Source of the DNA: an uncultured Oscillospiraceae bacterium
Lineage (GTDB): Bacteria; Bacillota; Clostridia; Oscillospirales; Oscillospiraceae
Direction of reading: 5' to 3'
NCBI GenBank assembly: GCA_934561175.1
Contig: CAKTFW010000011.1
Location: forward strand, 1 to 42,549
Length of the DNA: 42,549 nt
Shown here: positions 31,117-39,908 of the stretch, one piece after another
Numbering within the stretch: the stretch's first letter is position 1
Layout of the letters: every line of letters starts with the position of its first letter
Notes under the pieces: model-generated
The model's input: only the letters and a program-made list of their open reading frames with translations
Told to the model about the DNA's origin: nothing
Databases searched by the model: none
Translations under genes and position numbers: made by a program

Positions 31117-32873
31117 GAGAGATTCGAATTGTCATCGGCGAGGGCAGCTGCGGTATCGCAGCCGGTGCCGAAAAGGTTTATGGCGCGCTGGAGCAGCTGC
31201 TGCAGCCGGAAGATCATGTGCAGCTGGGCATTACCGGCTGTATCGGTATGTGCTATCTGGAACCGATTGTAGATGTATACGATGGCGAAACGCTGCTGCA
31301 CCGTCTGGTTCGTGTGCAGCCGAAAGATACGGAAAAGATTGTCGATGCAATCCGGGAGGATAACTATTCCAATGTCAATTACCTGATGATCGAAGAAGAG
31401 GATCGGGAGTTTCTCGACAAGCAGACGCGGATTGTGCTGCGTCACTGTGGCGTGATTGATCCCACCAGTCTGGATGCCTATCTGGCAGTGGACGGCTACA
31501 AGGCGATTGAAAAGGTGCTCAAGACTATGACGCCGGAGCAGGTCATTGAAGAGATCAAGATTTCCGGCCTGGCTGGCCGCGGCGGCGCCGGTTTCCCAAC
31601 CTGGTTCAAGTGGAATGCTGCTCGCAATGCAAAGGGTGACCACAAGTACCTGATCTGCAATGCAGATGAGGGCGACCCCGGTGCCTTTATGGATCGTGCG
31701 GTCATTGAGTCCGATCCCCACAGTCTGATTGAGGGTATGCTGGTCGGCGCCTATGCCATCGGCGCCCATGAGGCGGTTGTCTATGTCCGTGCCGAATACC
31801 CGCTGGCAATTGTCCGTCTGGAAGAGGCGTTCCGGCAAGCGCGGGAGCGTGGCTACATCGGCAAGAATATTCTGGGCACAGGCTTTGACTGCGAGTTCCG
31901 CATCAAGGCAGGCGCCGGTGCGTTCGTCTGCGGTGAGGAGACGGCGCTGATTGAGTCCCTGGAGGGTAAGCGCGGTATGCCGCGGCTGAAGCCGCCGTTC
32001 CCGGCGAACAGCGGCTATAACAATCTGCCGTCTAATATCAATAATGTGGAGACCTTTGCCAATGTCTCGTGGATTATCCTCAACGGCGGCGCGGCATATG
32101 CGGCCTATGGTACGGAGAACAGCAAGGGAACCAAGGTCTTTGCGCTGACTGGTAAGATCAAGCGCGGCGGCTTGGTGGAAGTCCCCATGGGCAAGACCTT
32201 GCGGGAGGTTATCTTTGATATTGGTGGCGGCGTTCGCGATGGCAAGGCCTTCAAGGCAGTCCAAATGGGCGGCCCCTCCGGCGGCTGTATTCCGGCCAGC
32301 CTGCTGGACACTGTGATTGATTATAAGGCCCTGCAGGCAACGGGCGCGATCATGGGTTCCGGCGGCATGGTTGTCATGGACGAATCCACCTGCATGGTCG
32401 GTATGGCCCGTTTCTTCCTGGACTTTACCACAAAGGAGTCCTGCGGCAAGTGCGTCCACTGCCGCCTTGGCACCAAGCGGATGTTTGAAATCCTGACCCG
32501 CCTGATCGAGGGCAAGGGCCGCGAGGGTGATATCGAACTGCTGGAAGAACTGTGCCTGGCCATTAAGGACAGTGCGCTGTGCGGCCTTGGCCAGACGGCG
32601 CCCGGCCCGGTGCTGACCACCATCCGTTACTTCCGGGATGAGTATGAGGCACATATCCGCGAAAAGCGCTGCCCGGCCAAGGAGTGCACGGCACTGGTCA
32701 AGTACCGCATTGTGCCGAACCTGTGCCGTGGCTGCACCGCCTGTATGAAGCATTGCCCGGTGGGCGCCATTACCGGCGAGGTACGGAAAGCCCATGTCAT
32801 TCATACCGAAAGCTGCATCAAGTGCGGCCAGTGTCTTGCGAGCTGCCACTTTAATGCAATCGAACGGCTGTAA
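31113..32873 (+). CDS. NuoF-like NADH-binding flavoprotein, probable StnB
   Basis: This 586-residue iron-sulfur flavoprotein of the NuoF/HydB/HndC type binds NAD(H) and FMN. An N-terminal thioredoxin-like [2Fe-2S] domain (GEGSCGIAAGAE, ITGCIGMCYLEP) is followed by the FMN/NAD site (ISGLAGRGGAGFPTWFKWN, about residue 155; CNADEGDPGAFMDR, about 180; GAGAFVCGEETALIESLEG, about 268). A [4Fe-4S] site (SCGKCVHCRLGT, about 446) comes next. The C-terminal ferredoxin domain has two clusters (CRGCTACMKHCPVGAI, about 538, and CIKCGQCLASCHFNAI, about 568). This is the layout of bifurcating hydrogenase and transhydrogenase flavoproteins. It overlaps the NuoE-like gene by 4 bases and is followed by the NfnB-like gene after 14 bases. 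Confidence 0.92.
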   Translation: MREIRIVIGEGSCGIAAGAEKVYGALEQLLQPEDHVQLGITGCIGMCYLEPIVDVYDGETLLHRLVRVQPKDTEKIVDAIREDNYSNVNYLMIEEEDREFLDKQTRIVLRHCGVIDPTSLDAYLAVDGYKAIEKVLKTMTPEQVIEEIKISGLAGRGGAGFPTWFKWNAARNAKGDHKYLICNADEGDPGAFMDRAVIESDPHSLIEGMLVGAYAIGAHEAVVYVRAEYPLAIVRLEEAFRQARERGYIGKNILGTGFDCEFRIKAGAGAFVCGEETALIESLEGKRGMPRLKPPFPANSGYNNLPSNINNVETFANVSWIILNGGAAYAAYGTENSKGTKVFALTGKIKRGGLVEVPMGKTLREVIFDIGGGVRDGKAFKAVQMGGPSGGCIPASLLDTVIDYKALQATGAIMGSGGMVVMDESTCMVGMARFFLDFTTKESCGKCVHCRLGTKRMFEILTRLIEGKGREGDIELLEELCLAIKDSALCGLGQTAPGPVLTTIRYFRDEYEAHIREKRCPAKECTALVKYRIVPNLCRGCTACMKHCPVGAITGEVRKAHVIHTESCIKCGQCLASCHFNAIERL

Positions 32874-32887
32874 GGAGGCAGGTCGAG

Positions 32888-34924
32888 ATGAGCCAGATTA
32901 CAATTACAATCAATGGAAAGGTGTGCACTGGCGAACAGGGCGACACCATTTTGAATATCGCAAAGGCCAATGGAATTGAGATTCCAAACCTGTGCTACAA
33001 CGATAGCGTAAAGCGCTACGGCGCCTGTGGCCTGTGTGTGGTGGAAGTGGTTGGAAATCCGAAGCTGCTGCGCGCCTGCTCCACCGATGCTGCGGACGGC
33101 ATGGTGGTTCTGACCGAAACCGACCGGGTTCGCCAGTCCCGCAAAATTGCGATGGAGCTGCTGATGAGCGACCACGATGGCGACTGCGTCGGCCCGTGCT
33201 CTCTCAACTGCCCGGCAGGGACGGACTGCCAGGGTTACATCAAGCAGATTGCTTTGGGCAACGACCACAAGGCTGTGGAGATTATGAAGCAGAAGCTGCC
33301 GTTGCCGGCATCCATCGGCCGTGTCTGCCCGCATCCCTGCGAGAAGGCCTGCCGCCGGCAGTACGCTGAAGAGGCGATCTCCATTGCACATCTGAAATAT
33401 TTTGCTGCGGATAACGATCTTGCTTCCGTAGAGCCGTACCGTCCGGTGGTCAAGCCGGCCACCAATCTGCGGGTGAATATCGTGGGCGGCGGCCCTGCCG
33501 GCCTGACGGCAGCTTATTTCCTGGCGGTTGCCGGCCACAGTGTTACGATTTATGATGCAATGCCCAAGATGGGTGGTATGCTGCGTTATGGCATTCCGGA
33601 GTACCGCCTGCCGAAAAAGGTACTCGACCGTGAAATCGCGGAAATTGAAGCGCTGGGCGTTACGATGAAGAACAATGTCCGCATCGGCGAGGATATCACG
33701 CTGGCGGATCTGCGCAAGAGCGGCCGTGCAATGCTGATTGCCATCGGTGCGTGGAAGAGTAGCGCCATCGGCTGCGCCGGTGAGGAGAAGCCCGGTGTGC
33801 TGGGCGGTATTGACTTCCTGCGGGAGGTCAGCCTGGGCAATGCACCTGAGATCGGCAAGCGCGTCGCGGTTGTCGGCGGTGGCAACACCGCAATGGATGC
33901 CTGCCGTACGGCGGTGCGTCTGGGTGCGGAGCAGGTCTATGTCATTTATCGCCGTACTCGCAATGAGATGCCTGCGGAAGATCTGGAGATTCAGGAGGCC
34001 ATGGAAGAGGGCGTCCACTTTAAGTTCCTGACGAACCCGGCCGAGATTCAGGGCGAAGATCATGTCACGGCGGTGAAGCTGCAGGTGATGGAACTGGGCG
34101 AGCCCGATGCTTCCGGCCGCCGCAGCCCGGTGCCGGTGGAAGGCAAGTTTGAGACACTGGAAGTCGATACCGTTATTGCGGCCATTGGCCAGAAGGTCAA
34201 TCCGGTTGGCTTTGACGGTGTAGAGTTGAATAAGAAGGGCATTATCAGTGCGGACGAGGCAACTTACCGCACCAATCTGGAAGGCGTGTTCGCTGTCGGC
34301 GATGCGACCAACAAGGGTGCATCCATTGCCATTGAGGCTATCGGTGAGGCGAACCGCGCCGCTGCCGTGATGGATGCGTATCTGCACGGCGTGGATGCAG
34401 CGTATCACCGCCCGTATGTGTCGGAGCGGGAAGTGAACGATACGCTGAAGGCGGAAATTGCGCAGAAGCCGAAGGCTGCACGGGTCAAAATGCCCCACCG
34501 CAGCCCGGAGGAGCGGAAGCACGATTTTGGCGAGATCAACCTGGGGCTGCATGAGGTGGACGCCCGCGCAGAGGCAGCGCGCTGCCTGGAGTGCGGCTGC
34601 CATGACTATGCCGACTGTAAGCTGATTCGCTGTGCAAACCGCTATGAGATTCACCCGGAGCGCGTCGCAGGCGAAAAGCACCCCGGTTTCGTGGAACGGA
34701 AGCTGTTGACGATTGAACGCAATCAGCACAAGTGCATTCTCTGCAACCTGTGCGTTAGAACCTGTGATGAGGTTGCCGGCAAGGGCATCCTTGGCCTGGT
34801 TGGCCGTGGCTTCCAGACGGTGATTCGTCCGGAGTTCAATAAACCGGAGACCATTGCGGATTGCCGCAACTGCCGCAAGTGCGCAGAGATTTGCCCGACG
34901 GGTGCCCTGCGAATTGTGGAGTAA
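32888..34924 (+). CDS. NfnB/GltD-like FAD oxidoreductase with ferredoxin domains, probable StnC
   Basis: This 678-residue protein fuses three parts. The N terminus is a [2Fe-2S] ferredoxin domain like that of NuoG/HydA (CYNDSVKRYGACGLCVVEV, about residues 36-55). The centre is a GltD/NfnB-type domain: [4Fe-4S] region with CPAGTDCQGY and CPHPCEKACRRQ, FAD-binding IVGGGPAGLTAAYFLA (about 199), NADPH-binding VAVVGGGNTAMDACRTAV (about 328) and FAVGDATNKGAS. The C terminus is a two-cluster ferredoxin (CILCNLCVRTC and CRNCRKCAEICPTGA). In Sporomusa the Stn complex, built of NuoE-, NuoF- and NfnB-like subunits, couples NADPH oxidation to NAD and ferredoxin reduction. The gene order and fusion here fit that complex, though a different redox partner is possible. 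A strong terminator follows. Confidence 0.88.
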   Translation: MSQITITINGKVCTGEQGDTILNIAKANGIEIPNLCYNDSVKRYGACGLCVVEVVGNPKLLRACSTDAADGMVVLTETDRVRQSRKIAMELLMSDHDGDCVGPCSLNCPAGTDCQGYIKQIALGNDHKAVEIMKQKLPLPASIGRVCPHPCEKACRRQYAEEAISIAHLKYFAADNDLASVEPYRPVVKPATNLRVNIVGGGPAGLTAAYFLAVAGHSVTIYDAMPKMGGMLRYGIPEYRLPKKVLDREIAEIEALGVTMKNNVRIGEDITLADLRKSGRAMLIAIGAWKSSAIGCAGEEKPGVLGGIDFLREVSLGNAPEIGKRVAVVGGGNTAMDACRTAVRLGAEQVYVIYRRTRNEMPAEDLEIQEAMEEGVHFKFLTNPAEIQGEDHVTAVKLQVMELGEPDASGRRSPVPVEGKFETLEVDTVIAAIGQKVNPVGFDGVELNKKGIISADEATYRTNLEGVFAVGDATNKGASIAIEAIGEANRAAAVMDAYLHGVDAAYHRPYVSEREVNDTLKAEIAQKPKAARVKMPHRSPEERKHDFGEINLGLHEVDARAEAARCLECGCHDYADCKLIRCANRYEIHPERVAGEKHPGFVERKLLTIERNQHKCILCNLCVRTCDEVAGKGILGLVGRGFQTVIRPEFNKPETIADCRNCRKCAEICPTGALRIVE

Positions 34925-34938
34925 ATAACAGAAGAATC

Positions 34939-34983
34939 CCCCGGCAGGCATCGCGTTTATGATGCCTGCCGGGGAAATTTTTA
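34939..34983 (+). terminator. Terminator of the Stn-like operon
   Basis: Perfect 14-bp stem CCCCGGCAGGCATC (34939-34952) with 34961-34974, 8-nt loop, then AAATTTTTA. Confidence 0.9.
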
Positions 34984-34984
34984 T

Positions 34985-35188
34985 GGAAGATGGGTGTTCG
35001 GTTAACCGGTGGCAGCACCAAACAACATCGATCCGCACGGATAAAGGCAGTTCCACTCAGCCTCCTTTTTCGTCGGTATAGCACAGCTCATCCAAAAAGA
35101 AAGCATATTCGCGAAAGAATAGTAGCATTTCGCGTAAGGTTTGTTGAAAATCCAGAAAGAGCGTGTTAAGCTATAAAACGAAAACAGA
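34985..35188. other. Intergenic region before the SLH protein gene
   Basis: No convincing gene lies here. A CGCGAAA/TTTCGCG inverted repeat (35111-35135) and a possible -10 TATAAA (35172-35177), with TTGAAA (35144) at a too-long spacing of 22, are all I can identify. It leads into the structured leader at 35189-35250. Confidence 0.4.
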
Positions 35189-35250
35189 AAGGCATCGGAA
35201 ATGGGGGCGCCCCCATTTCCCGTAGGGCTACCCCTACGGGAATAAGCCTT
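35189..35250 (+). promoter_or_regulatory. Three-way-junction-like leader of the SLH protein gene
   Basis: A closing stem AAGGC (35189-35193) with GCCTT (35246-35250) encloses two perfect hairpins. One is a 24-base full palindrome with arms GGAAATGGGGGC (35197-35208) and its complement (35209-35220). The other pairs CCCGTAGGG (35219-35227) with CCCTACGGG (35232-35240). It sits 10 bases before the GGAGGAG ribosome site. It may be a cis-regulatory RNA or a dispersed palindromic repeat; GTAGGGG-type repeats are common in related genomes by recollection. Confidence 0.5.
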
Positions 35251-35272
35251 GTAATCGAACGGAGGAGTGCAT

Positions 35273-37471
35273 ATGAAAAGAAGAATCGCAAGTGTTGTTA
35301 TGACCCTGCTTCTGGCTCTGAACTTGCTGCCGACGGCGGCGCTGGCGGATGACGATGTAGGGACACCAGACACAGCGGTGCAGATGCCTGCCTACAGCGG
35401 TGGCTCCGGTACGGCAGCTGAGCCGTGGCTGATTTCTACGGTTGATGACCTGAAAACGCTAGCGGAGACGGTGAACAACGGAAAGGCTACCAAGTTTGAT
35501 GCAGACTGTACTGACGAAGGGGATGGCATTCCGGGAAATTACCATGGTTATTATTTCAAGCAAACTGCCAATCTGGATTTAAGCAGTATTGAGAACTGGG
35601 ATCCCATCGGATATTCCGGTAGCGGGCTCTATTTTGCCGGCAATTATGATGGTGCTGGGTACACCATTTCCGGCGCGAAAAGCACCGGTAAGAACGATGA
35701 TGCCGGCTATGCTACAGCCGGCATTTTCGGTTGGGTTGCCTTTGGGTCAGTAGAAAATCTGACTGTAAAGAATGCTGATTTTCTGGCGACATGCGAGGGT
35801 GGATTGACCTATGCCTATGTCGGAGGAATCGCGGCGGTTACACTTGACGCAACAATTCAAAACTGCACAGTTACAAATTCTAATCTGGATAGTGCAGGTG
35901 TTCCCAATTTCAATTTTAGTTCTTGTACGGGCGGTATTGTGGGATGTTCAACAGATTCTACATTTTTCAACTGCGCTTCGATTATGAATGAAATCAATTC
36001 GCAGATGTATGCAGGTGGTTTCGTCGGTGAAAATGATGATGATAGTAACGCTACTTACACGAATTGCTATACGGCAGATTGCTCTGTGAAAGCAATAACC
36101 CAAGCTTCAAATGGCACAAGTTATGCGGGCGGCTTTATCGGTATGACTATAGCGGATGACATTAAACTGGAAAATTGTTATGTTTACAGAGCAGTGCTGT
36201 CTACGGAAGAAACTGCTGCACACTTGAAAGCAACCGGTGTGTTCGCGGCATATTTCTATACAAATGGTTCCGCATATACCTCTCAAATTACAACAACAAG
36301 CTGCTTCTATGGCGAATGCGGTATTACGAACAATGCAGGGACTGCTACTGAAATGAAAGCCGAAGAATTTACAAACGGCACGGTTGCAAACGCGCTTGGC
36401 GAAGCTTTTGTACAGGGCAAGAACTACCCTGTATTTGCTACTGACCCTGCCGATTACACCGCAGTTGACGCGGCAATTGCCAGGGTAAATGACCTGACCG
36501 AAGCCGATTATACCGATTTCAGTGCGGTTAAGCGCGCTGTCGCTGAAGTGGTTCGTGATAAGAAAATCAAAGACCAGGATGAGGTTGACGCGATGGCGCA
36601 GGCCATCGAGAATGCAATTGCGAAACTGGTAAAGAAGCCGACCTCCTCTGACGGCGGCTCGTCCAGACCTACCTACACCGTCACAGTACCGGCGAAGACG
36701 GATCATGGCACTGTGACAGTCAGCCCGAAGAATGCCAGCAGGGGTGATACGGTGACCATCACGGCAACCCCGGACAAGGGCTACACGCTGGAGACCATCA
36801 CGGTGACCGACAAGGACGGCAAGGCGCTCAAGCTGACCGATAAGGGGAATGGCAAGTACGCCTTCACCATGCCGGCGGGCAAGGTGGAAGTCAAGGCCAC
36901 CTTTATGGATGACAACACGATGCTGAACTACTTTGTGGATGTCAAGGCAAGCGACTACTTCTACGATGCAGTTCTGTGGGCAGCGGAAAAGGGCATCACT
37001 TCGGGTACCGATGCGATGCATTTCAGCCCGGACGCCGATTGCACGCGCGCGCAGATTGTGACCTTCCTGTGGCGCGCAGCTGGATCGCCGGTTGTGAACT
37101 ACGCGATGAATCTGGAGGATGTTCCGGCAGAAGCGTACTATGCTGAGGCAGTCCGCTGGGCGCTGAGCGAGGGCATTGCCACGGGCACGACGGCGACGGC
37201 CTTTGACCCGGATGCGGTGTGCACCCGCGCACAGGCGGTGGCATTCCTGTTCCGTTATGCGGCGTCGAAGGGGATGAACGCGGTCACGCTGCAGGAGCTG
37301 GTCTCCGGCTTTGCAGATGCGGACACGGTTCCCGCTTATGCGCTGCCTGCGATGAACTGGGCACTTGCTGCCGACATTGTCAAGGGCGACGGACAAAATC
37401 TGATGCCGGAAAGCAGCTGCACCCGTGCACAGATTGTCACTTTCCTTTTCAGAGCGTATCAGGCCGAATAA
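35273..37471 (+). CDS. Secreted SLH-domain surface protein
   Basis: This 732-residue protein has a signal peptide (MKRRIASVVMTLLLALNLLP, cleavage near TAALA-DD, about residue 25). A long beta-solenoid-like part follows with GLUG-type motifs (GNYDGAGYTISGAK, AGIFGWVAFGSVENLTVKN, YVGGIAAVTLDATIQNC, about 100-330). A helical spacer (about 395-460, DQDEVDAMAQAIENAIAKLV) comes next. After it is one InlB-B-like/flexible repeat (YTVTVPAKTDHGTVTVSPKN, about 467-545) and three SLH repeats to the end (ASDYFYDAVLWAAEKGITSG, YYAEAVRWALSEGIATGTT, PAYALPAMNWALAADIVKG). SLH repeats bind pyruvylated cell-wall polymer, so the protein is attached by its C terminus. ATG 35273 follows GGAGGAG by 5 bases; a GTG six bases earlier is less likely. 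The first two thirds are AT-richer and the SLH part GC-richer, suggesting a mosaic gene. Ligand unknown. Confidence 0.9.
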   Translation: MKRRIASVVMTLLLALNLLPTAALADDDVGTPDTAVQMPAYSGGSGTAAEPWLISTVDDLKTLAETVNNGKATKFDADCTDEGDGIPGNYHGYYFKQTANLDLSSIENWDPIGYSGSGLYFAGNYDGAGYTISGAKSTGKNDDAGYATAGIFGWVAFGSVENLTVKNADFLATCEGGLTYAYVGGIAAVTLDATIQNCTVTNSNLDSAGVPNFNFSSCTGGIVGCSTDSTFFNCASIMNEINSQMYAGGFVGENDDDSNATYTNCYTADCSVKAITQASNGTSYAGGFIGMTIADDIKLENCYVYRAVLSTEETAAHLKATGVFAAYFYTNGSAYTSQITTTSCFYGECGITNNAGTATEMKAEEFTNGTVANALGEAFVQGKNYPVFATDPADYTAVDAAIARVNDLTEADYTDFSAVKRAVAEVVRDKKIKDQDEVDAMAQAIENAIAKLVKKPTSSDGGSSRPTYTVTVPAKTDHGTVTVSPKNASRGDTVTITATPDKGYTLETITVTDKDGKALKLTDKGNGKYAFTMPAGKVEVKATFMDDNTMLNYFVDVKASDYFYDAVLWAAEKGITSGTDAMHFSPDADCTRAQIVTFLWRAAGSPVVNYAMNLEDVPAEAYYAEAVRWALSEGIATGTTATAFDPDAVCTRAQAVAFLFRYAASKGMNAVTLQELVSGFADADTVPAYALPAMNWALAADIVKGDGQNLMPESSCTRAQIVTFLFRAYQAE

Positions 37472-37476
37472 TAAAG

Positions 37477-37518
37477 AAAAACGGAGCCGCCAGAATCATC
37501 TGGCGGCTCCGTTTTTCT
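37477..37518. terminator. Bidirectional terminator after the SLH gene
   Basis: Stem AAAAACGGAGCCGCCAGA (37477-37494) pairs perfectly with 37499-37516, loop ATCA. The flanks give a T-run on both strands, so it also serves the minus-strand PII-like operon. Confidence 0.93.
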
Positions 37519-37546
37519 TTGCATCAATGTTTGAATGCGGGATCGG

Positions 37547-38218
37547 TTAATCCCTGTCCGGGTTGCGCAGTCCGGCAACAGCGGAGATCGGCAGAGAAAA
37601 GGTGATGGCGCCGGCCGGAGTTTCCGGACCGGTCTGTTCGGCGATGGCGCGCATAATGGCAGCCTTTTCGGATGCCCGTGCGGCAATCAGTACGACTTCT
37701 TTCTCATTTGCCAGTGCCACGCCGAAAAATTTCTGCGCATATCGCGCACCGGTTCCTTTGGCATGCAGCACGGTTCCACCGGAAGCGCCGGCGGAGCGGG
37801 CTGCGTTCATCACATCGTCCATATAGCTCTGATTCAGCACCACCAGAATCAGTTCGTACTCAAAGTGCAGATTTGGAACGCTGCCGTCTGAGACCGTATT
37901 ATTTGACAGATAAGCCAAGGTTTTTCCTCCTCCTACGCTCTTGACCGGAATGACCATCATAACGCCATTGCCGGGAATGTCTAAAAACAGTTTCCGTTTG
38001 GCGCTGCGCATCAGCAGCCGGGTTTTCTCGTTGTCTGCCACCGCGGCGACAACAGCTTTCTCTGTTGCTTCCAGCCCCTGCAGGCTCAACTGCTCATGGG
38101 TGGCGGTGCCGCGGCCCAGCATGGTCAAAACCAGCGGTACGCCGTTGTCACTGTAGAGGGCTGCCATTTGGTCCGCTTTGGAGCGGTCCAGCACCGTCAA
38201 TACAAAGTTCAGTTCCAT
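37547..38218 (-). CDS. PII-like regulatory protein linked to the DUF1538 gene
   Basis: This 223-residue protein appears to contain two PII-like ferredoxin-fold halves. The first spans about 1-105 (MELNFVLTVLDRSKADQMAA). The second starts near 118 with HFEYELILVVLNQSYMDDVM, then AARSAGASGGTVLHAKGTGA and EKEVVLIAARASEKAAIMRA, the usual PII pattern with a T-loop-like region and a nucleotide-binding Lys-rich turn. PII-like proteins sense ATP/ADP, cyclic nucleotides or other metabolites and bind transporters. ATG 38218 overlaps the stop of the DUF1538 gene by one base and has GGAGG upstream, so the two are coupled and likely form one regulated transport system. The metabolite is unknown. Confidence 0.8.
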   Translation of the reverse strand: MELNFVLTVLDRSKADQMAALYSDNGVPLVLTMLGRGTATHEQLSLQGLEATEKAVVAAVADNEKTRLLMRSAKRKLFLDIPGNGVMMVIPVKSVGGGKTLAYLSNNTVSDGSVPNLHFEYELILVVLNQSYMDDVMNAARSAGASGGTVLHAKGTGARYAQKFFGVALANEKEVVLIAARASEKAAIMRAIAEQTGPETPAGAITFSLPISAVAGLRNPDRD

Positions 38219-39744
38219 CAGCCCACCTCCCAAAGCTCAATAATGTCCGTGTCGCCAAAGGATTCACCGGGCGTCTGCGTCTCTGCGCCGCGGCTTTTGA
38301 ACACATAGACTACGCCCATGATCTGAATGGTAATCAGCGGCATCAATGCGACAAGCGCGACCAGACCGAAGGCATCAGTCAGCAGATTCCCACCGGCAGC
38401 CTGACAGGCACCCATGGCAAAGGGCAGCATAAAGGTGGCTGTCATAGGGCCGGAGGCAACGCCGCCAGAGTCAAAAGCGATGGCGGTGAACATCTGTGGG
38501 ACGAAAAAGCTCAGAATCAGCGAGAGAATATAGCCGGGAACCAGAAAATAGAACAGCGACAGGCCGGTCATGACCCGCACCATCGAGAGTGCCATTGCCA
38601 GCGCGATTGCAATTGAAAGACTTATGCGCATAGCGCCTTCCGAGACAGCGCCGGCGCTGATCTCTTCAACCTGTTTGGTCAGCACATGCACGGCCGGTTC
38701 TGCACTGACAATAAACCAGCCCATCAAGCCCGCAATGGGAATCATCAGAAAACGGGTCCAGCCGCTTCCAAGCTCCCTGCCAAGAATCAGACCCAGCGAG
38801 GAAAAGCCGACATTGACGCCGGTCAGGAAAAATACCAGACCGAAGTAAGTAAAGGCAAGGCCGATCAGAATTCGGATCAGCGGCATCCGCCGCAGCTTCA
38901 GAGCAAAAATCTGGAAAAGGAAGAAAAAGAGAAGAATGGGCAGCAGCGCAATCAGAACTTCCCACAGATACTCCGGAATAGCGTGGAAGTAGCTGCGGCC
39001 CAGCGCACCGGTATTGGCATAGCTGTCCACTTCTGTGGCGGCGATGGAGCCCTGTTCGCCGGGGTAGAGAAAACCAAGCAGCAGCACGGCCAAAATCGGA
39101 CCGATAGAGCACAGTGCGACGAGGCCAAAACTGTCCGCCTCTGCATTTTTATCACTTCGAATCGAGGCGACACCGACACCGAGCGCCATAATGAAAGGAA
39201 CCGTCATTGGTCCCGTGGTTACGCCGCCGGAATCGAAGGCGACGCTCAGATAATCCGGATCGGAAAACGCCGCCAGCAGGAAGACAAGCCCATAGAAAAA
39301 CAACAGAATCCAACGCAGTTGGATGGAAAACAGAATGCGCAACATACAAATGACCAGAAACATTCCAACGCCAACTGAGACGGTGAAAATCAGCAGGGTC
39401 GAGTTGATATGCGGAACATTGCTTGCCAGTACGGTGAGATCCGGTTCCGCTACCGTGATAATGATACCCAGCACAAAGCTCAGAATCAGAATCAGGGGCA
39501 GATTGCGCGATTTCGTCATTTTTGCGCCGATGTAGTTGCCAATGGGCGTCATAGAATTTTCTGCGCCAAAGGTGAAGAGTCCCAACCCGAAAATCAGCAT
39601 GGCAGTGCCGATGACAAAAGCGAGCATCAGGTCGGTGGGAACCGGTGTGATCGTCAGGCAGAGAAGCGCCACAATCAGTGCGATGGGAAGCACGGAATGG
39701 ACGGCCTCCCGCAGCTTTTCGGTCAGGTTGTTTTTAGAAAGCAA
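38218..39744 (-). CDS. DUF1538 multi-pass membrane protein
   Basis: This 508-residue protein has about 12-14 membrane helices and an internal duplication: AFDSGGVTTGPMTVPF in the first half (about residue 168) and AFDSGGVASGPMTATF in the second (about 418), each followed by GLVALCSIGPI / GLVALVALMPL. This is typical of DUF1538 proteins, taken as transporters from their inverted-repeat-like build; the substrate is not known to me. The start is TTG 39744 with GGAGG 7 bases upstream; no ATG is available nearby. A PII-like gene overlaps its end, as in other genomes where PII-like proteins accompany transporters. The C-terminal tail (TPGESFGDTDIIELWEVG) is cytoplasmic and acidic. Confidence 0.85.
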   Translation of the reverse strand: MLSKNNLTEKLREAVHSVLPIALIVALLCLTITPVPTDLMLAFVIGTAMLIFGLGLFTFGAENSMTPIGNYIGAKMTKSRNLPLILILSFVLGIIITVAEPDLTVLASNVPHINSTLLIFTVSVGVGMFLVICMLRILFSIQLRWILLFFYGLVFLLAAFSDPDYLSVAFDSGGVTTGPMTVPFIMALGVGVASIRSDKNAEADSFGLVALCSIGPILAVLLLGFLYPGEQGSIAATEVDSYANTGALGRSYFHAIPEYLWEVLIALLPILLFFFLFQIFALKLRRMPLIRILIGLAFTYFGLVFFLTGVNVGFSSLGLILGRELGSGWTRFLMIPIAGLMGWFIVSAEPAVHVLTKQVEEISAGAVSEGAMRISLSIAIALAMALSMVRVMTGLSLFYFLVPGYILSLILSFFVPQMFTAIAFDSGGVASGPMTATFMLPFAMGACQAAGGNLLTDAFGLVALVALMPLITIQIMGVVYVFKSRGAETQTPGESFGDTDIIELWEVG

Positions 39745-39775
39745 GCAGGCACCTCCAGTTCATTGGGATAAGTTT

Positions 39776-39805
39776 ATTATACCGGATGGACGGATTTCAT
39801 TTCAA
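39776..39805 (-). promoter_or_regulatory. Sigma-A promoter of the DUF1538/PII-like operon
   Basis: On the minus strand TTGAAA (39800-39805) and TATAAT (39776-39781) are separated by 18 bases. Confidence 0.75.
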
Positions 39806-39843
39806 GGGGAACGGGAATTTCTTGTCAGTCCCTTAATGGCGGC

Positions 39844-39872
39844 TTGTGTTTTGTGCTGCGGCAAATTATAAT
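39844..39872 (+). promoter_or_regulatory. Sigma-A promoter of the KduD-like gene
   Basis: TTGTGT (39844-39849) and consensus TATAAT (39867-39872) are 17 bases apart; start expected near 39879. Confidence 0.75.
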
Positions 39873-39908
39873 GAAAAAAAGCCCCAAAGCGGAGAAAGGA
39901 TGAAAGCT

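Noticed and set aside
32801..35056. Long open frame antisense to the StnC-like gene (751 codons)
   Set aside because: It mirrors the strong codon pattern of the opposite gene, has no ribosome site, and the sense frame has full family motifs.
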